64,000 nucleotides of DNA from contig NC_046350.1 of NCBI RefSeq assembly GCF_000738735.6, positions 2,108,001 to 2,172,000 on the forward strand, read 5' to 3'. Source of the stretch: Corvus cornix cornix (Eukaryota; Chordata; Aves; Passeriformes; Corvidae). Made by a program: the position numbers and the translations under genes. Shown here in pieces: positions 34,150 to 46,100 of this stretch (positions are counted from its first letter, which is position 1; every line of letters begins with the position of its first letter). The notes beneath the pieces were generated by a model, which saw only the letters and a list, made by a program, of their open reading frames with translations, had not been told where the DNA came from and made no database searches.

Positions 34150-34365
34150 TCCCTGGAAGTTCCAGGCTGTTCCCCCTTGTTTTGGAAAGAGCACAGGTGT
34201 GGTTTGAGGTTCTGAGATGGCACAGAGAGGAAGCCATCCTATTGCCCTGGAAATGTCCAAGGCCAGGCTGGATGGGGCTTGGAGCAACCTGGGATAGTGG
34301 AAGGGGGTGGGATGAGATGAGCTGTAAGGTCCCTCCCAACCCAAATCACTCCATGATTCTGTGAT
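34150..34365 (+). mobile_element. CR1 LINE 3'-end fragment
   Basis: Typical CR1 3' UTR words in order: AAATGTCCAAGGCCAGGCTG, GATGGGGCTTGGAGCAACCT, GGGATAGTGGAAGG, CCTCCCAACCCAAATCA, then the tail CCATGATTCTGTGAT. Confidence 0.85.
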
Positions 34366-37300
34366 AAGGAAACCTCCTAAAACTACAGTTGCAGTCACTT
34401 CCCAGAGCAGAACTGCACGTCAGACACTGCCCCTCCGCTGCTGCAGAAATGAATAGTAATTACAGGTAATTACTAGTAATTTTGGGGGGGTTGTTCCTGC
34501 ACACAGAGTGTCAAATTTGCTTAAAAATATTAGGGAAGGTTTAAATACTGTAGCATTTATTAGCCAATCTGTTGAAATATAATTAATTGTTGGTTTCCAT
34601 TTCCATTGGCTGTTAAATATAAAAAGTTATATTTTAGCATTAACTTAACTTCTGAAGGACTTAAGGACTTTATTAGTAAAATTTAGGTTTGTTATCACTA
34701 TTTTTTAAGTGTCGGAGGGCATAGGGGGTGGAGAAATAACATGGAGGATAATACCTGGTCATATTCTATGGACAATCAGCCTGAAATGTAATGCCAGGGC
34801 CCTGTACAGAAATTATTCATACCCAGCTCCCACGCAGGTGTTTCATTACTGCCTCTCTCAGACCCAGGAAATCTGTTGTGTTCCCTCTGGTCCACTTTGG
34901 TTGTTATAGAAATGCCTTCAACTACATTGTCCAGTTCTTCTACTCCTGGTTAAATTAATTCAAAAGCCTGTGGTCAGGAGAGAGGGCTGAGCCTGTGTCA
35001 ACATGTCTTTAGAAATGCATTAACAAGTTACTCCACATGTATAATTAATAGGGACGAAGGAACCCTAGACTGTCACAAAGTCCATCCCAGTACAACTCTT
35101 TTGCTTCTTGATACTTTCTTTCCTTTTTTATGTTATTTCTAGAACACTGGTATAGTTCACTGTGTATGACTCTTGGAACATAATATAAGCTATAAAAGCC
35201 TTAATACCCTAATAAAACTATTTTGCTTCTTGGTGCATATTTTATACATTGAGCTCAAAGTGTTTTAACAGAGCTTGATTAAAAATTAAGCCTCTGTCCA
35301 GCTGTGTCAGGCAGGTAAGTAGTATCATATCCATTTTACAGATGGTTAAACACACAATAGAGAGGTTAACTGCCGTATCCGTGGCTGCTCACTGTGTTAC
35401 CTGCACTGCTGGCAGTGAGAGCACAGACCTAAATAAATCATCAATTCTTCATTGGGCAGCTGATGCACAGATCAGAGAAATGGTCTTTTCAGTTTCACTA
35501 AAAATAATTTTCTTCTAGTGGCTCTTTTAACCAAAAGAGAGATACATAAACCTCGGTCAGCCAAAAAATTCAATTTCATGTAAAAGGAAATCGTATCGAA
35601 CTCTTTTGGTAAACTTTACGTAAAGCTAAGGTCAGAGAGAAATGTGACATTTTGAAACCACAAGTTGTCTTCTGAGATGACTCAGTTGGCAATAATTTGT
35701 TTCACTGGTGAACTGGCTGGTATCTGGCAGTGCTTTGAACCATAGTGCTGAATGAAGAGTGAGCAGGGGACAAGTTCTTCTTCTGCAAGGTGACATCATT
35801 CATGAACTACATTTGACATAGTTCATATTCAATCTATAGTGATACAGAAGTTCCTTTTTTCTGAAGACAAGCAGCAGCTCAGCAGACAGGATCTCTGCCT
35901 TCCGAGTCCTTTCCCAGCACCTACAAAACCAGGCTCCCACAGACCCGCTGGGGAGCTGGGAAGGACAGAGACAGCTCCTTCCTACTCGCGGCTGCAGGCA
36001 GGAGACAAAAGCTTCTACAGAGGTTAAAGCCTGAGCTCTTGTTCCTTCCTGCTTTTGGGCCTTCAGGAAGCACGTTCCAGCAAAGCAGGCTCAGTGCAGG
36101 GTCCGTGCTGTGCTGGCAGCCCAGAGGGAGAGATCCCTCCCTGCACGGCTCCGGCAGAGCCGGCTGTGACCCACGGGGAGCATCCCTCTATCCGGTCTGT
36201 GCTGGGGATTTGGTGAGAGGGCAGAAGGCAGAGAAACAAGTGCAGGACTGTGGGAAGTGGGATTTGATGGAGTGATTAATCTACAGTCCAGCTGGCAGAC
36301 ACAGCAGCTGTTGCTATTACAGTTCTGATAGCATTTCATTTATTTAAAAACCCGATCTTAAAGCTTTAATATCCGATCCATTTTAAATCGCTTGGTTTGA
36401 AGGTGGCAGCAAGGGGGATCATCTAGTAAAGAACATGGAATAAAAGACAGACAAGTCTTAGACGTCACTTTATGAGACAAAGCTTCTTAAACTTTTCCAT
36501 TTAAGATTGGATGTCCCTAATTTTCTAGTGCTGCAATAGAAGGCAGACTTGACGAAGACTCCTTTTTGCTAACAGAAGGCAGGTGGAGAGCAATTTCATA
36601 ACCCAAAAACGATTTCCATTAATGAAGTGAGTGCCCTTACTGACCCTTTCCCTTTCTGAGCCATCCTGTTAAATAGAAAAATGGACAGTTGCCATGAAAG
36701 TTTAAGAATGAAGTCTCAGGAATTTATGATCATGATGGAGACACAGAAAAGGCAGGGAGAGAATTTCATCGGGAGAGAATTTCATCAGGAACTGCAACGG
36801 GGAGGTTGGATGAGTGCTGGGTTTTCCCTGTTGCCTGTAGGTATGGGCCAGAGTCTTCACCCTTTTCACATCCCTCCAGAGATCTGTGTGGCATCCCTCT
36901 ATGATTCAGCCGGGAAGCAAAAATGCTCAAGTTTGGTGCCTGTGCTCAGTCACACACAGCTCTGGAGCCAGCAGCATGAGGGACTTTCCTCACAGAGCTG
37001 GGTTACAATCCTGCTGTAGCCTGGTGGGAGGAGATGACTCACTGTTTGTTTTGTAGGACTACAAGGAGACACCTTGAAGCAGAAAATGGCTTTGAAGTGC
37101 CAGCTTGCTTCCCAGAGCAGATGGCTGGGCTAGGCTGAGGTTAAAGATGTTCATTATAAATCCATCAGCAAACTAGGCCAGCGATGGACAGTGATTACCA
37201 GACAGTGACACCTTCTGTGTGACTTCAGCACAAGGGCTGCAGTCGAGTTTTGGCGAGTGGTTCAGATTCTTTCACAGAGCAGAGCCCTGGATCCAGAACA

Positions 37301-39193
37301 CAGCTGGAAAAGCTGTATGGCCTCTGCAATCTCCAAATAATGCTGCCTATCACCCTAAATAATATTAGGATTCACCCCCCAGTGCAGACACCACAAACCC
37401 AGGTAACTCCCATGCACTCAGATCACCAGGACAAAGGGCCCACACAAGAGTTATTTTCCTTCTTTCTGTATGAGAATGTGGAGAATAAATGTCCCCACCC
37501 CCATGACTGCAGAGTTCCCAGTGCCCAGGCAGTTTCCTCACCAGGTAAACCAGGGTATCATAGCAGTGAAGAGGATGGAGCTGCACCATTCTACCGGATG
37601 GGATCCAAAATCACTTAACGCTGAAATCAGGATTGAAGCCAACTGCAACTTCTTTTGTCACAACACACTCAGGTCAAACAGAAAGCTGTTGCCTACTTTG
37701 ATGCACTCACAGTCTCAGAAACCCCTCAGTGCTCTGTGGTGGATAATCTGCATCCCATACCCCAAACCTGAAGGAATCAGCCTGCATGGGATACTTTCCT
37801 CAAAAACAATACCAACTTCTCAGCCTAATGACTTCCGTTCCCTCAAGGAATAATATAAATTAAATATTAGGTCTGTAGTCACTTCCCTGCCATACAGTGT
37901 AATATTAATGAATTTATGGTTTGAACACTTTCTGCTTTCATTTAAAACCCTACATTGTGGGGTTTATTTTAATTTGATTGTTAAAAAAAGCCATTCTGGA
38001 CTGAAAAATCCCTAAAGCATCTTTTTCTTCAAATTTTTGTTTTAAAGATGATGTGTTTTTTTTAAGATGAGAACAATTTGCACTCACAACATGATACCAC
38101 TCTCAGAAACATAATTTAGAATTAGACTTTGAGAATTTCCTACCTCAAGTTGGAAAGAAATACCAGGTAAGTTTTTCTGTAACTCTCTCCTGTCACTTTT
38201 TAACAAACTCCCGAGGTCAGTAAATATAATGACATTTAGGAATTGCCATAGGAAGAAACCAGTGAAACTACTCACAGAACACTCCTTTTTCTGGTAAAGA
38301 TGCCAACTAGGGGGGTTTGGTTTTGGGGTTTTTTGTTTGCTTGTTTTAGTGGTTGTTTTGCTTTGTTTTTAAATAATACAGTCATAAGACAACTGAATTA
38401 TTTTGGACAGGCAGATGTTGCAGGTTATTGGTTAGGATACTGCAAGTCTAAACTCACAATAGCTAATATTCCACAGTCCCCTGCCAATCTGTAGATTTTA
38501 TCATCACCACGTGGAAATTAAGGTTAAGTACTCAACAAAGGAACTGAAAAATAATGTTCTTCTATGAAAATACAAGTCAATCTAATTATGCCTCATTTTC
38601 CTTTTTAATGATATCTACCATGCATCTCTCTCATCCTTCTGGTTGCCCCTGTGTTTTTAAAGCCATCAAATGCTGTGCTTATATGGAATCTTTTGGAGCT
38701 CAGAGAAGTGTTTTCCCATCTTCATGTGTACAGTTCATAGACATAAAAAGGGCATCTCGATGCATTTGCCGAACTGACCAAAGTGACCTCAAGGTCATGT
38801 TCTGGTCATTTCCTCCCTTGATCCAAATTCACATTTGAAGCCAGATTTTCAGAGGCTAAGGAGTGATGCCAGTTGGTGAGAAGTATGACCAGGAGAAGAA
38901 AAAGGAGGAGTCCAAACCTAATCACTGATATTCCAGTGATAGTAAGTCAGCTTGGAAGAATGACCTCACACTCTGGAAGGGTTGAAGCAGAACCTGCCAG
39001 CACTATTGTCTGGATGGACTTTTTTGACTTAACAATTTCTGAGCTGGTAACAGATTTTTGTACAACCTTCTAAGTGACATCTCACATTTCATGTTCAAAT
39101 GAAAGCTTTTGAACAGGCAAATGGTGCTTTGGTTGGGAGCACTAAACTTTGAAAATTCACTTGACATGAATTTCTGCTGGAAATAGACAACAC
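34366..39193. other. Gene-free stretch
   Basis: About 4.8 kb without a supported gene. Several open frames of 60-127 codons occur, none with a recognisable domain, splice context or conserved motif. Confidence 0.5.
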
Positions 39194-39290
39194 AGAATCA
39201 GAGAATCACTGAATCACCAGGTTGGAAGAGACCTTCAAGATCACTGAGTCCAACCCATGCTCTAACACCACCTCAACTAAGCCATGGCAC

Positions 39291-39915
39291 TTTTCCCATA
39301 CCGTCCACTGCGGCTGGTCGGTGCTGGAGCACGAGGTGCCGGGACCTTCCTAAAAGCATCTCCAAAGCGAAGCCACTTGGCAGGACCACCACACACACGT
39401 GCACGCACACACGCACGGATAGCTCCATATGGGTCAATGATAAAGAACCGGGAAGGGTCCTTGTATGGAGTTCCATGGGAGGAGTTTAATGCAGCCACAC
39501 TCATAAAGGGTTCCAGGGACGAAGACAAAGAGGAATGGAGGGTCCAGGGTTTTATATGGGAGAAGAGGGAGCATCAGGGACCAATGATCTGAGGGCATTG
39601 GGGCGGTACACAGGCGGGACTAGGTTATGGGAGCCAATAGGAAGCTCTGAGGGAGTGGCAATGGGGTGAGGGCCAATGGGAGGAACCTGGAGTGCAGAAC
39701 CTTCTAGGGCAGGAACATATAAAGTAACAAGGGGCGGAGAGGCCAATGGGCCAACCAGGGAAGCAGAACTGGGGTACATTAACATAGCAGGGCAGAGCAT
39801 TCTGGGGGGAGCCTCTTCTGTTCACCCTAACCTAGGGAGGAGTCTTTGGTACTAGGGACTGTCTCACCAGTGGGCTCTCTTTGTCTTTTGTACCACAGGC
39901 TCACTGGCTGCTGCA
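39291..39915 (-). mobile_element. Solo LTR nested in the CR1 3' UTR
   Basis: The insert is flanked by GCAC on both sides (39287-39290 and 39916-39919). Removing it restores a continuous CR1 3' UTR (CCATGGCAC followed by TGAGTGCCG). On the minus strand it starts TGCAGCAGCC and has a TATA box (complement of 39551-39556) and an ATTAAA signal (complement of 39485-39490) in LTR order. Its other end (GGGAAAA) lacks the usual CA. No viral genes are present. The family is not recognisable to me. Confidence 0.75.
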
Positions 39916-40034
39916 GCACTGAGTGCCGTATCCAATCTTTGAACCACATCCAGGGACCGTGACTCCACCACCTCCCTGGGCAGATGATTCCAGAACTTTA
40001 TCACTCTTTCAGTAAAAAACCTTTTTGTAACAGC

Positions 40035-42590
40035 CTATATTTCCCTTGGCAGTGTAAGGCTGTGTCCTCTTGTCAATGGTTGCCTGGAAAAAGAGACCAA
40101 TCCCCCAACCTGACTACAACCACCTTGCAGGGAGTTGTAGAGAGTGATAAGGTCACCTCTGAGTCCTCTTTTCTCGAGGCTCAACAACCCCAGCTCCCTC
40201 AGCCATTCCTCACAGGGCTTGTGTTCCAAGCCCTTCACCAGCCTTGTCTTCCTCCTCTGGACACGTTTGAGCATCTCAACGTCCTTCCTGAACCAAGGGG
40301 CCCAGAACTGGACACAGCACTCAAGGTGTGGCCTCACCAGTGCTGAGTACAGGGGAAGAATGACTTCCCTGGTCCGGCTGGCCACGCTATTCCTGATCCA
40401 GGCCAGGTGCCGTTGGCCTTCCTGGCCACCAGGGCACAGCTGGCTTGTGTTCTGTCGGCTGTCAACCAGTACCCCCAGGTCCCTTTCTGCCTGGCCACTG
40501 TCCAGCCACTCTGCCCCCAGCCTATAACGTTGCAGGGGGTTATTGTGGCCAAAATGCAGAACTCAGCCCTTGGACTTATTAAACTTCATCTTATTGGACT
40601 CTGCCCATCCATCCAACTGTTCCAGGTCTCTCTGTAGAGCCCTCCTACCTTACAGCAGATGGACACACGCTCCCAGCTTGGTGTCATCTGCAAATTTACT
40701 GATGGTAGACTCAATACCCTCATCCATGTCGTCAGTAAAATATTGAACAGAACTGGCTCCAGCACAGACCCCTGAGGGACGCCACTGGTGACTGGCTGCC
40801 AGCTGGATGCAGCACCGTTCACCAGCACTCTCCGGGCCCAGCCGTGCAGCCAGTTCTTGGCCCAGCAAAGAGTGCTCCTGTCCAAGCCGTGGGCTGCAGC
40901 TTTTCCAGTTCACTGTGGGAGATAGTGTCAAAGGCCTTGCTGAAGTCCAAACAGACAACATCCACAGCCCTTCCTGCATCTACCAGGTGGGTCACCTGGT
41001 CATAAAAGGAGATCAGGTTGGTCAAACACGACCTACCTCTCCTAAATCCACACTGGCTGGGTCTGATCCCCCGGCCATCCTGTAGGTGCTGTGTGATGGC
41101 ACTCAAAATAAACTGTCCCATTATCTTGTCAGGTACCGAGGTCAGACTGACTGGCCTGTAATTCCCAAGATCCTCCTTCCTACCCTTCTTGTGTGACTCC
41201 CTGCTGTCACATTGGCCAGCTTCCAGTCAGCTGGAACCTCACCAGTGAGCCAGGACTGTTGGTAAATGATGGAGAGCGGCTTCACAAGCTCATCTGCCAG
41301 CTCCCTCATCACCCTGGCATGGATCCCATCCGGTCCCATAGATTTATGAACATCCAACCGGCTCAGCAGTTCTCTGACTGCTTCCTTCTGGATGACAGGG
41401 GACCATCCTGCTCCCTGACACCATCTACCAGCCCAGGAGGACAGTTGTCCTGAGGACAAACCGTCTTTCCACTAAAGACCAAGGCAAAGAAGGCATTGAA
41501 CACCTCCGCCTTCTCCCCATCTGCAGTCACTAAATTCCCTCCTGCATCCAGTAGAGAACCGAGGTTGTTCTTACCCTTCCTTCTGCCATTAATATATTTG
41601 TAAAAACTTTTTTATTATCCTTCACAAAAGTTGCCAAATTAAGTTCTAACTGAGCTTTGGCCTCTCTAATTTTTTTCCTATGTGCCCTAACAACCCCCTT
41701 AAATACTTCCTGAGATACCTGACCCTCCTTCCAAAGATGATACATCCTCTTTTTATTCCTCAGTTCCTTCATCAGCTCCTTGCCCATGCAGGCTGGACAT
41801 TTGCCTCGTTGACTCATCTTTTGGCACACAGGGACAGTCCGTTCCTGTGCCCTCAAGATCTCTGTTTTGCCCACCTTTGCTGGACTCCTTTGTTTTCAAG
41901 GGCTGCTTCCCAAAGAATTCTTCAAACAAGTCTCCTGAATAGGCCAAAGTCTGCCCTCTGGAAGTCCAGTGTGAAAGTTTTATTGATGCCCCTCCTTGTT
42001 TCACCAAATATTGAAAACTCTGTAATTTCATGATCACTCTGCCCCAGACGGCCTCCAACCACCGCATCTCCCACCAGCCCTTCTCTGTTTGCAAACAGCA
42101 GATCTGGCACAGTCCCTCCCCTGAGGGGCTCACTCACCAGCTGTGACAAGAAGTTGTCCTCCACACACTCTAAGAACCTCCTGGACTGCCTCCTCTCTGC
42201 TGTGTTAAGTTCCCAGCAGATGTCAGGTAGGTTAAAGTCACCTACAAGAATAAGGGCTGGTGATCCTGAAACATCCTCCAGCTGCTTGTAGAATAAGTTG
42301 TCCACCTCTTCTTCCTGGCTGGGTGGTCAATAACAGACTCCCAGCAGGATGTCAGCCTTGTTGGCCTTCCCCTTAGTCCTTACCCAGAGGCATTCAACTT
42401 CATCGTCATTAGTTTCAATTTCCATGGCATCAAAAGCCTCCCTAATATAAAGGGCCACCTCTCCACCTCTTCTCCCTCTCCTGTCTCTCCTGAAGAGCTT
42501 GTAGCCATCCCCTGCAGCACTCCGGTCACGCAAGCCATCCCACCACATTTCCGTGATGGCGACTACGGCACAGCTCTGCTGCTGTACCAC
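40035..42590 (-). pseudogene. CR1 ORF2 remnant (endonuclease and reverse transcriptase)
   Basis: In order of reading: an endonuclease part with GDFNLPD (near 42242) and SDHEI; a reverse transcriptase part with the fingers region (KSMGPDGIHARV, 41459-41142), LDFSKAFDTISHS and the catalytic FADD motif (near 40690); and the conserved C-terminal region (LYSALVRPHLECC, 40385-40035). The frame is broken by an in-frame TGA at 42327-42329, probably a decayed arginine codon, and by several frameshifts. This is a dead retrotransposon gene with no host function implied. Confidence 0.88.
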
Positions 42591-42736
42591 GGCCTCCAGC
42601 TCCTCATTTGTTACCCGTGCTGCGTGCGTTAGTGTACATGCACTTCAGCTGGGCTGCTGACTTCACCCTGACTCTGGCTCACCAGCCCTGGGCTTGCTTC
42701 TGGAGAGCCTGATTGCATCCTCTTCCCCCTTCAAAT

Positions 42737-43130
42737 CTAGTTTAAAGCCCTCTCAATGAGTCCCACCAATTCATGGGCTAAAATCCTTTTGCCCTTAACA
42801 GAGAGATGGAGCCCGTCTGGCTCCAGCAGGCCAGGTGCCATAAAAGATGCCCTGTGATCAAAGAACCTAAAATTCTTCCGATGGCAAGCCTTGAGCCACT
42901 TGTTGATAATGTGGGCTCTCCTGTTCCTTTCATCACTTGTCTCTGCCACCGAAGGGACTGAGCAGAGCCCCACTCAACCCAGTGCCCTTAAGTCCCTTTT
43001 AATTGCTTTGGTGCTCTTTTTTTCAATCTCATCACTGCCAGCCCAGAGTATCAACCATGGGTAATAATCAGAGGGCAGAATCAGCCCAGGGAGTTTCTCG
43101 GTAGTACCACGTACCTGGGTGTGACCTTCA
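42737..43130 (-). pseudogene. CR1 ORF1 remnant, esterase-type C-terminus
   Basis: Reads on the minus strand through YYPWLILWAGSDE and later LLEPDGLHLSVKGKRIL. The D-G-x-H-L motif is the Asp/His end of the SGNH esterase-like domain known from CR1 ORF1 proteins. A stop and frame change separate the two parts. The upstream part of ORF1 is missing. Confidence 0.7.
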
Positions 43131-46100
43131 GAGCTCACCACTGCTCACAGAAACTGGTAAAAAAGCAGCTCTGAGATGAAAACAAAGCAGCTTCAAAGCA
43201 AACTTGGCTCTGCTGAACAACTCTGGCCCAAGCTGGTTCACTCCTTACTTGCTGCCCACCTCCCTGCAAGCTTTTACATGCCACAAAATAAACAGTAGAA
43301 GCCTGCTCTGAAGTATTTACTGGTAGGGTTTTTGACAAGCCCCAAAAAAGCACATTATGTGCTGTTGATCCAGAGTTACACAACTCCACATGGCGTCAGG
43401 GAGCTCTGGGTGGGGTGTGAGAGCTGCTGGGAACTGGGGAGACACAGCATAATTCAAGTCCTGCTCTGTGACAGAGGGGCTGCTGTTGCTCTCTCTGTCA
43501 GCTCAAAATTCAGTAGGTTTTTTTTCCTACTAACTCTTTACAATGGTAGCTGGGTGCTTGGATAGATAGTTGGACCTGTGGTTTTCCTGGTTTGATTGTT
43601 GCTGTGGTGATTTGTGTTGCTGCACTGCTTAGAGGAAGCACCAAACTGGGACTCTGTTGTTTTAGATACAGTTGTGATATGAAGATACAGAAACCAAGAC
43701 ATAAAAGGGAAGATGATGTCAATGTGAGAGCACAAATCTGATTACAAAACCAGGTATTTTTGTGACAAAGCATCAGGTGTCATTAATAATATTTGTGGTT
43801 CCTCCATAGTTTTCTACAGTTCTATGTCAAGGCTCTATTGCTACAATGGTGACAGGGAGGACATGAAATAATAAATGGTTCTGGTGGCTCGTGTGTGTCA
43901 CAGGCTGCCTGGCTCTCAGAACCCTTGGCAGATCTTACTCTCCAAGAAATTTAATTTCCTGGTGTATTATTTCTGGTTTCTTCTTGGAAAGACTACACAA
44001 GGATTCAGCATTCCAACATCACCTTCACCATGATGAATTACAAGGGCTTTCCTCCACAGTCAAGCATCCCAGTGCCATGGGAGGTCAGTGAAACAGGTTA
44101 AACCACAGGTGATTGAACATTGTCCTCTCAGAGGCATGGTTGGATTTGGACACTATGAAAGCCCTGCTCCTTTATTTTGGGAGATGTGAGCTGAACTTGG
44201 ATGTGCCAGCCCTGGAAATAAAGTGATTTACTCACGGAGCAGGTTGGCAGCAAGTACTGGGTCAGTGGAAGGTCCTGCACAGAGCTGCTGCCCTGGGTCT
44301 GCAGCCAGCACAGAGGGACCTTGGTTGGGGATGAAGGACAGGGCCCAGCTCAGGTCCCCCCAGCTGCTGCTCCTCCTCTGGGGCTCTACTGGGGGGACAG
44401 TTACAGCAAGCTCCAGTGTTGTCACACACCTTCTCTGCCTGCACAGGTGAGTGCACACAGCTCTTCCCACAGCTGAAAGACAAGCCCAGTTTTTGTCATT
44501 TTTCAGTATGCCAAGCTGAATTTTAACTGTCAGTGTATAATGGGTCACTCTCAACTCCTTATCTGAGGTAGGCAAGCAGTGTGGTCCTCTGTAGAAGCTT
44601 CCAGAGGAAGGAGCTTCCACCCTTTGAGGTATCCCAGTGCATTTTATGCCTCTGTAAAACCTGACCCATTAATGTCCATGTCTGAGCAAGAGCCAGAGCA
44701 GGAGCTGCCTCAGAACGATGGTGGCTCACTGGGGATGAAATGCTGCGTTTGGACAGTTGCTTCAGGTGATCTTTATTTTAATGTTTTGTGGATTACGGTT
44801 TTTTAAAACCCATGTGCACACTTCTAAAAGTCAGACTGTCTCAATGACATCATGCAGATTTGTTTTTTTGCACAGTTTTTGGATCCTCACACATACCAAG
44901 CTCCAGCATTTCATCAAGGAGACATATCTGCAGGCAGTGTGGCAGCTGCTTCCTGGCTCCTGGAGCCTGCAACACTTTATTTAGGTCACACAGAGCATCT
45001 TTCCTTCCCCTTGAAGCAGGTAAAATGTCTGCTCAGTTCTGACAGTGAAAGAGAGCAGCACGAAAGTGAAGCTATTTTAGAAGGGAAATTGTAAATGAAG
45101 AGCTTTGCGCAGTACGTTTCTAATCACCTACAGGCAGTGCTGCTGGAGCAAAGGGAAGCTAAATTCAGCTCTAACTTGGCACCACGGTAACTTCTCTGAT
45201 CCTAATGTGGGTCACTGCAGCCCGAGCAGGGAGTGCAGGCTCACTACATCCCAGCCACAGAAACATCCCTGCACAGGAACACTCCCCATGTCCAAAAACC
45301 TGGAGAGGGTATTAGCTCTGTGTTATACCTTTGTGCAGCTAGAACTGCAATAGTAATGCAGCCCACAGGCCACTCTCTAGTGATGATGAAATTGGCTTTC
45401 AATTTTTGCAGGGGATCATTATGGCAATCACTAGCTCTGGCAATATTCCAACAGGAGAGTGGTTTGCTCTCAAGATTCCGTAAAATTAGAAAAATCCCAG
45501 TTAGAACTAAATCCAAGTTCTGTCTCACTTACTAGCAATTAGAATTATGAAAAATCAGTATTAATAGTTGGCAACTGCTGGTGCTGACAATGAATCAATA
45601 TTACTAACTGGAGGTGTTCTGAAATTTACATTACTTATAGGGAAAAATAGAATTTTGGAATATCATTAAAGTTTCTGATCCAGAAAAACCCCTACATTGC
45701 AAAATCACTTCGGTGTGATGCAGTATCCAGAATAGCAGCTTCCCAATATAAAGCTTTCCCAAGCCTCGCTCTCCAGCTTGTGCTGTGCTATGTGGGTGTC
45801 AGCTTGGTGTGCTCCTCGCTGTTCTGAGGCTGCTACATTCCAGAGAGAACCAGGGCTTTCAGGGCTTTGTGTTGGGTTGAATAAAAAGTTACAAACTATA
45901 AACAAATCTACATCTTCCTTCTGAGGCACCGCAGTAGGGTGAACCTGCAAGTGAGGGCAAAACCCAGTGAAAATAGTTGGGTTTGATATGTGACCTCTGC
46001 AAAATTACCAAGCCTTCCAGGACAGTGGCACAAAGCCATGAATTCATTACCAGGGGCAGGGCAGATGTTTGCTGAAACATCCTCTGGTGACTCCCTGGGA

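Larger units (their letters stand above)
39194..43130 (-). mobile_element. Long degenerate CR1 LINE, interrupted by an LTR
   Basis: The 3' tail is at the low-coordinate end (AGAATCAGAGAATCACTGAA, then GGTTGGAAGAGACC, about 39194-39230). Going up in coordinate come the 3' UTR, ORF2 (reverse transcriptase, then endonuclease) and the C-terminal part of ORF1. Excluding the nested LTR (39291-39915), about 3.3 kb of CR1 remains, far longer than the few hundred bases usual in bird genomes. It is 5'-truncated within ORF1 near 43130. Frameshifts and in-frame stops show that it is inactive. The exact 5' edge is uncertain by tens of bases. Confidence 0.9.
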
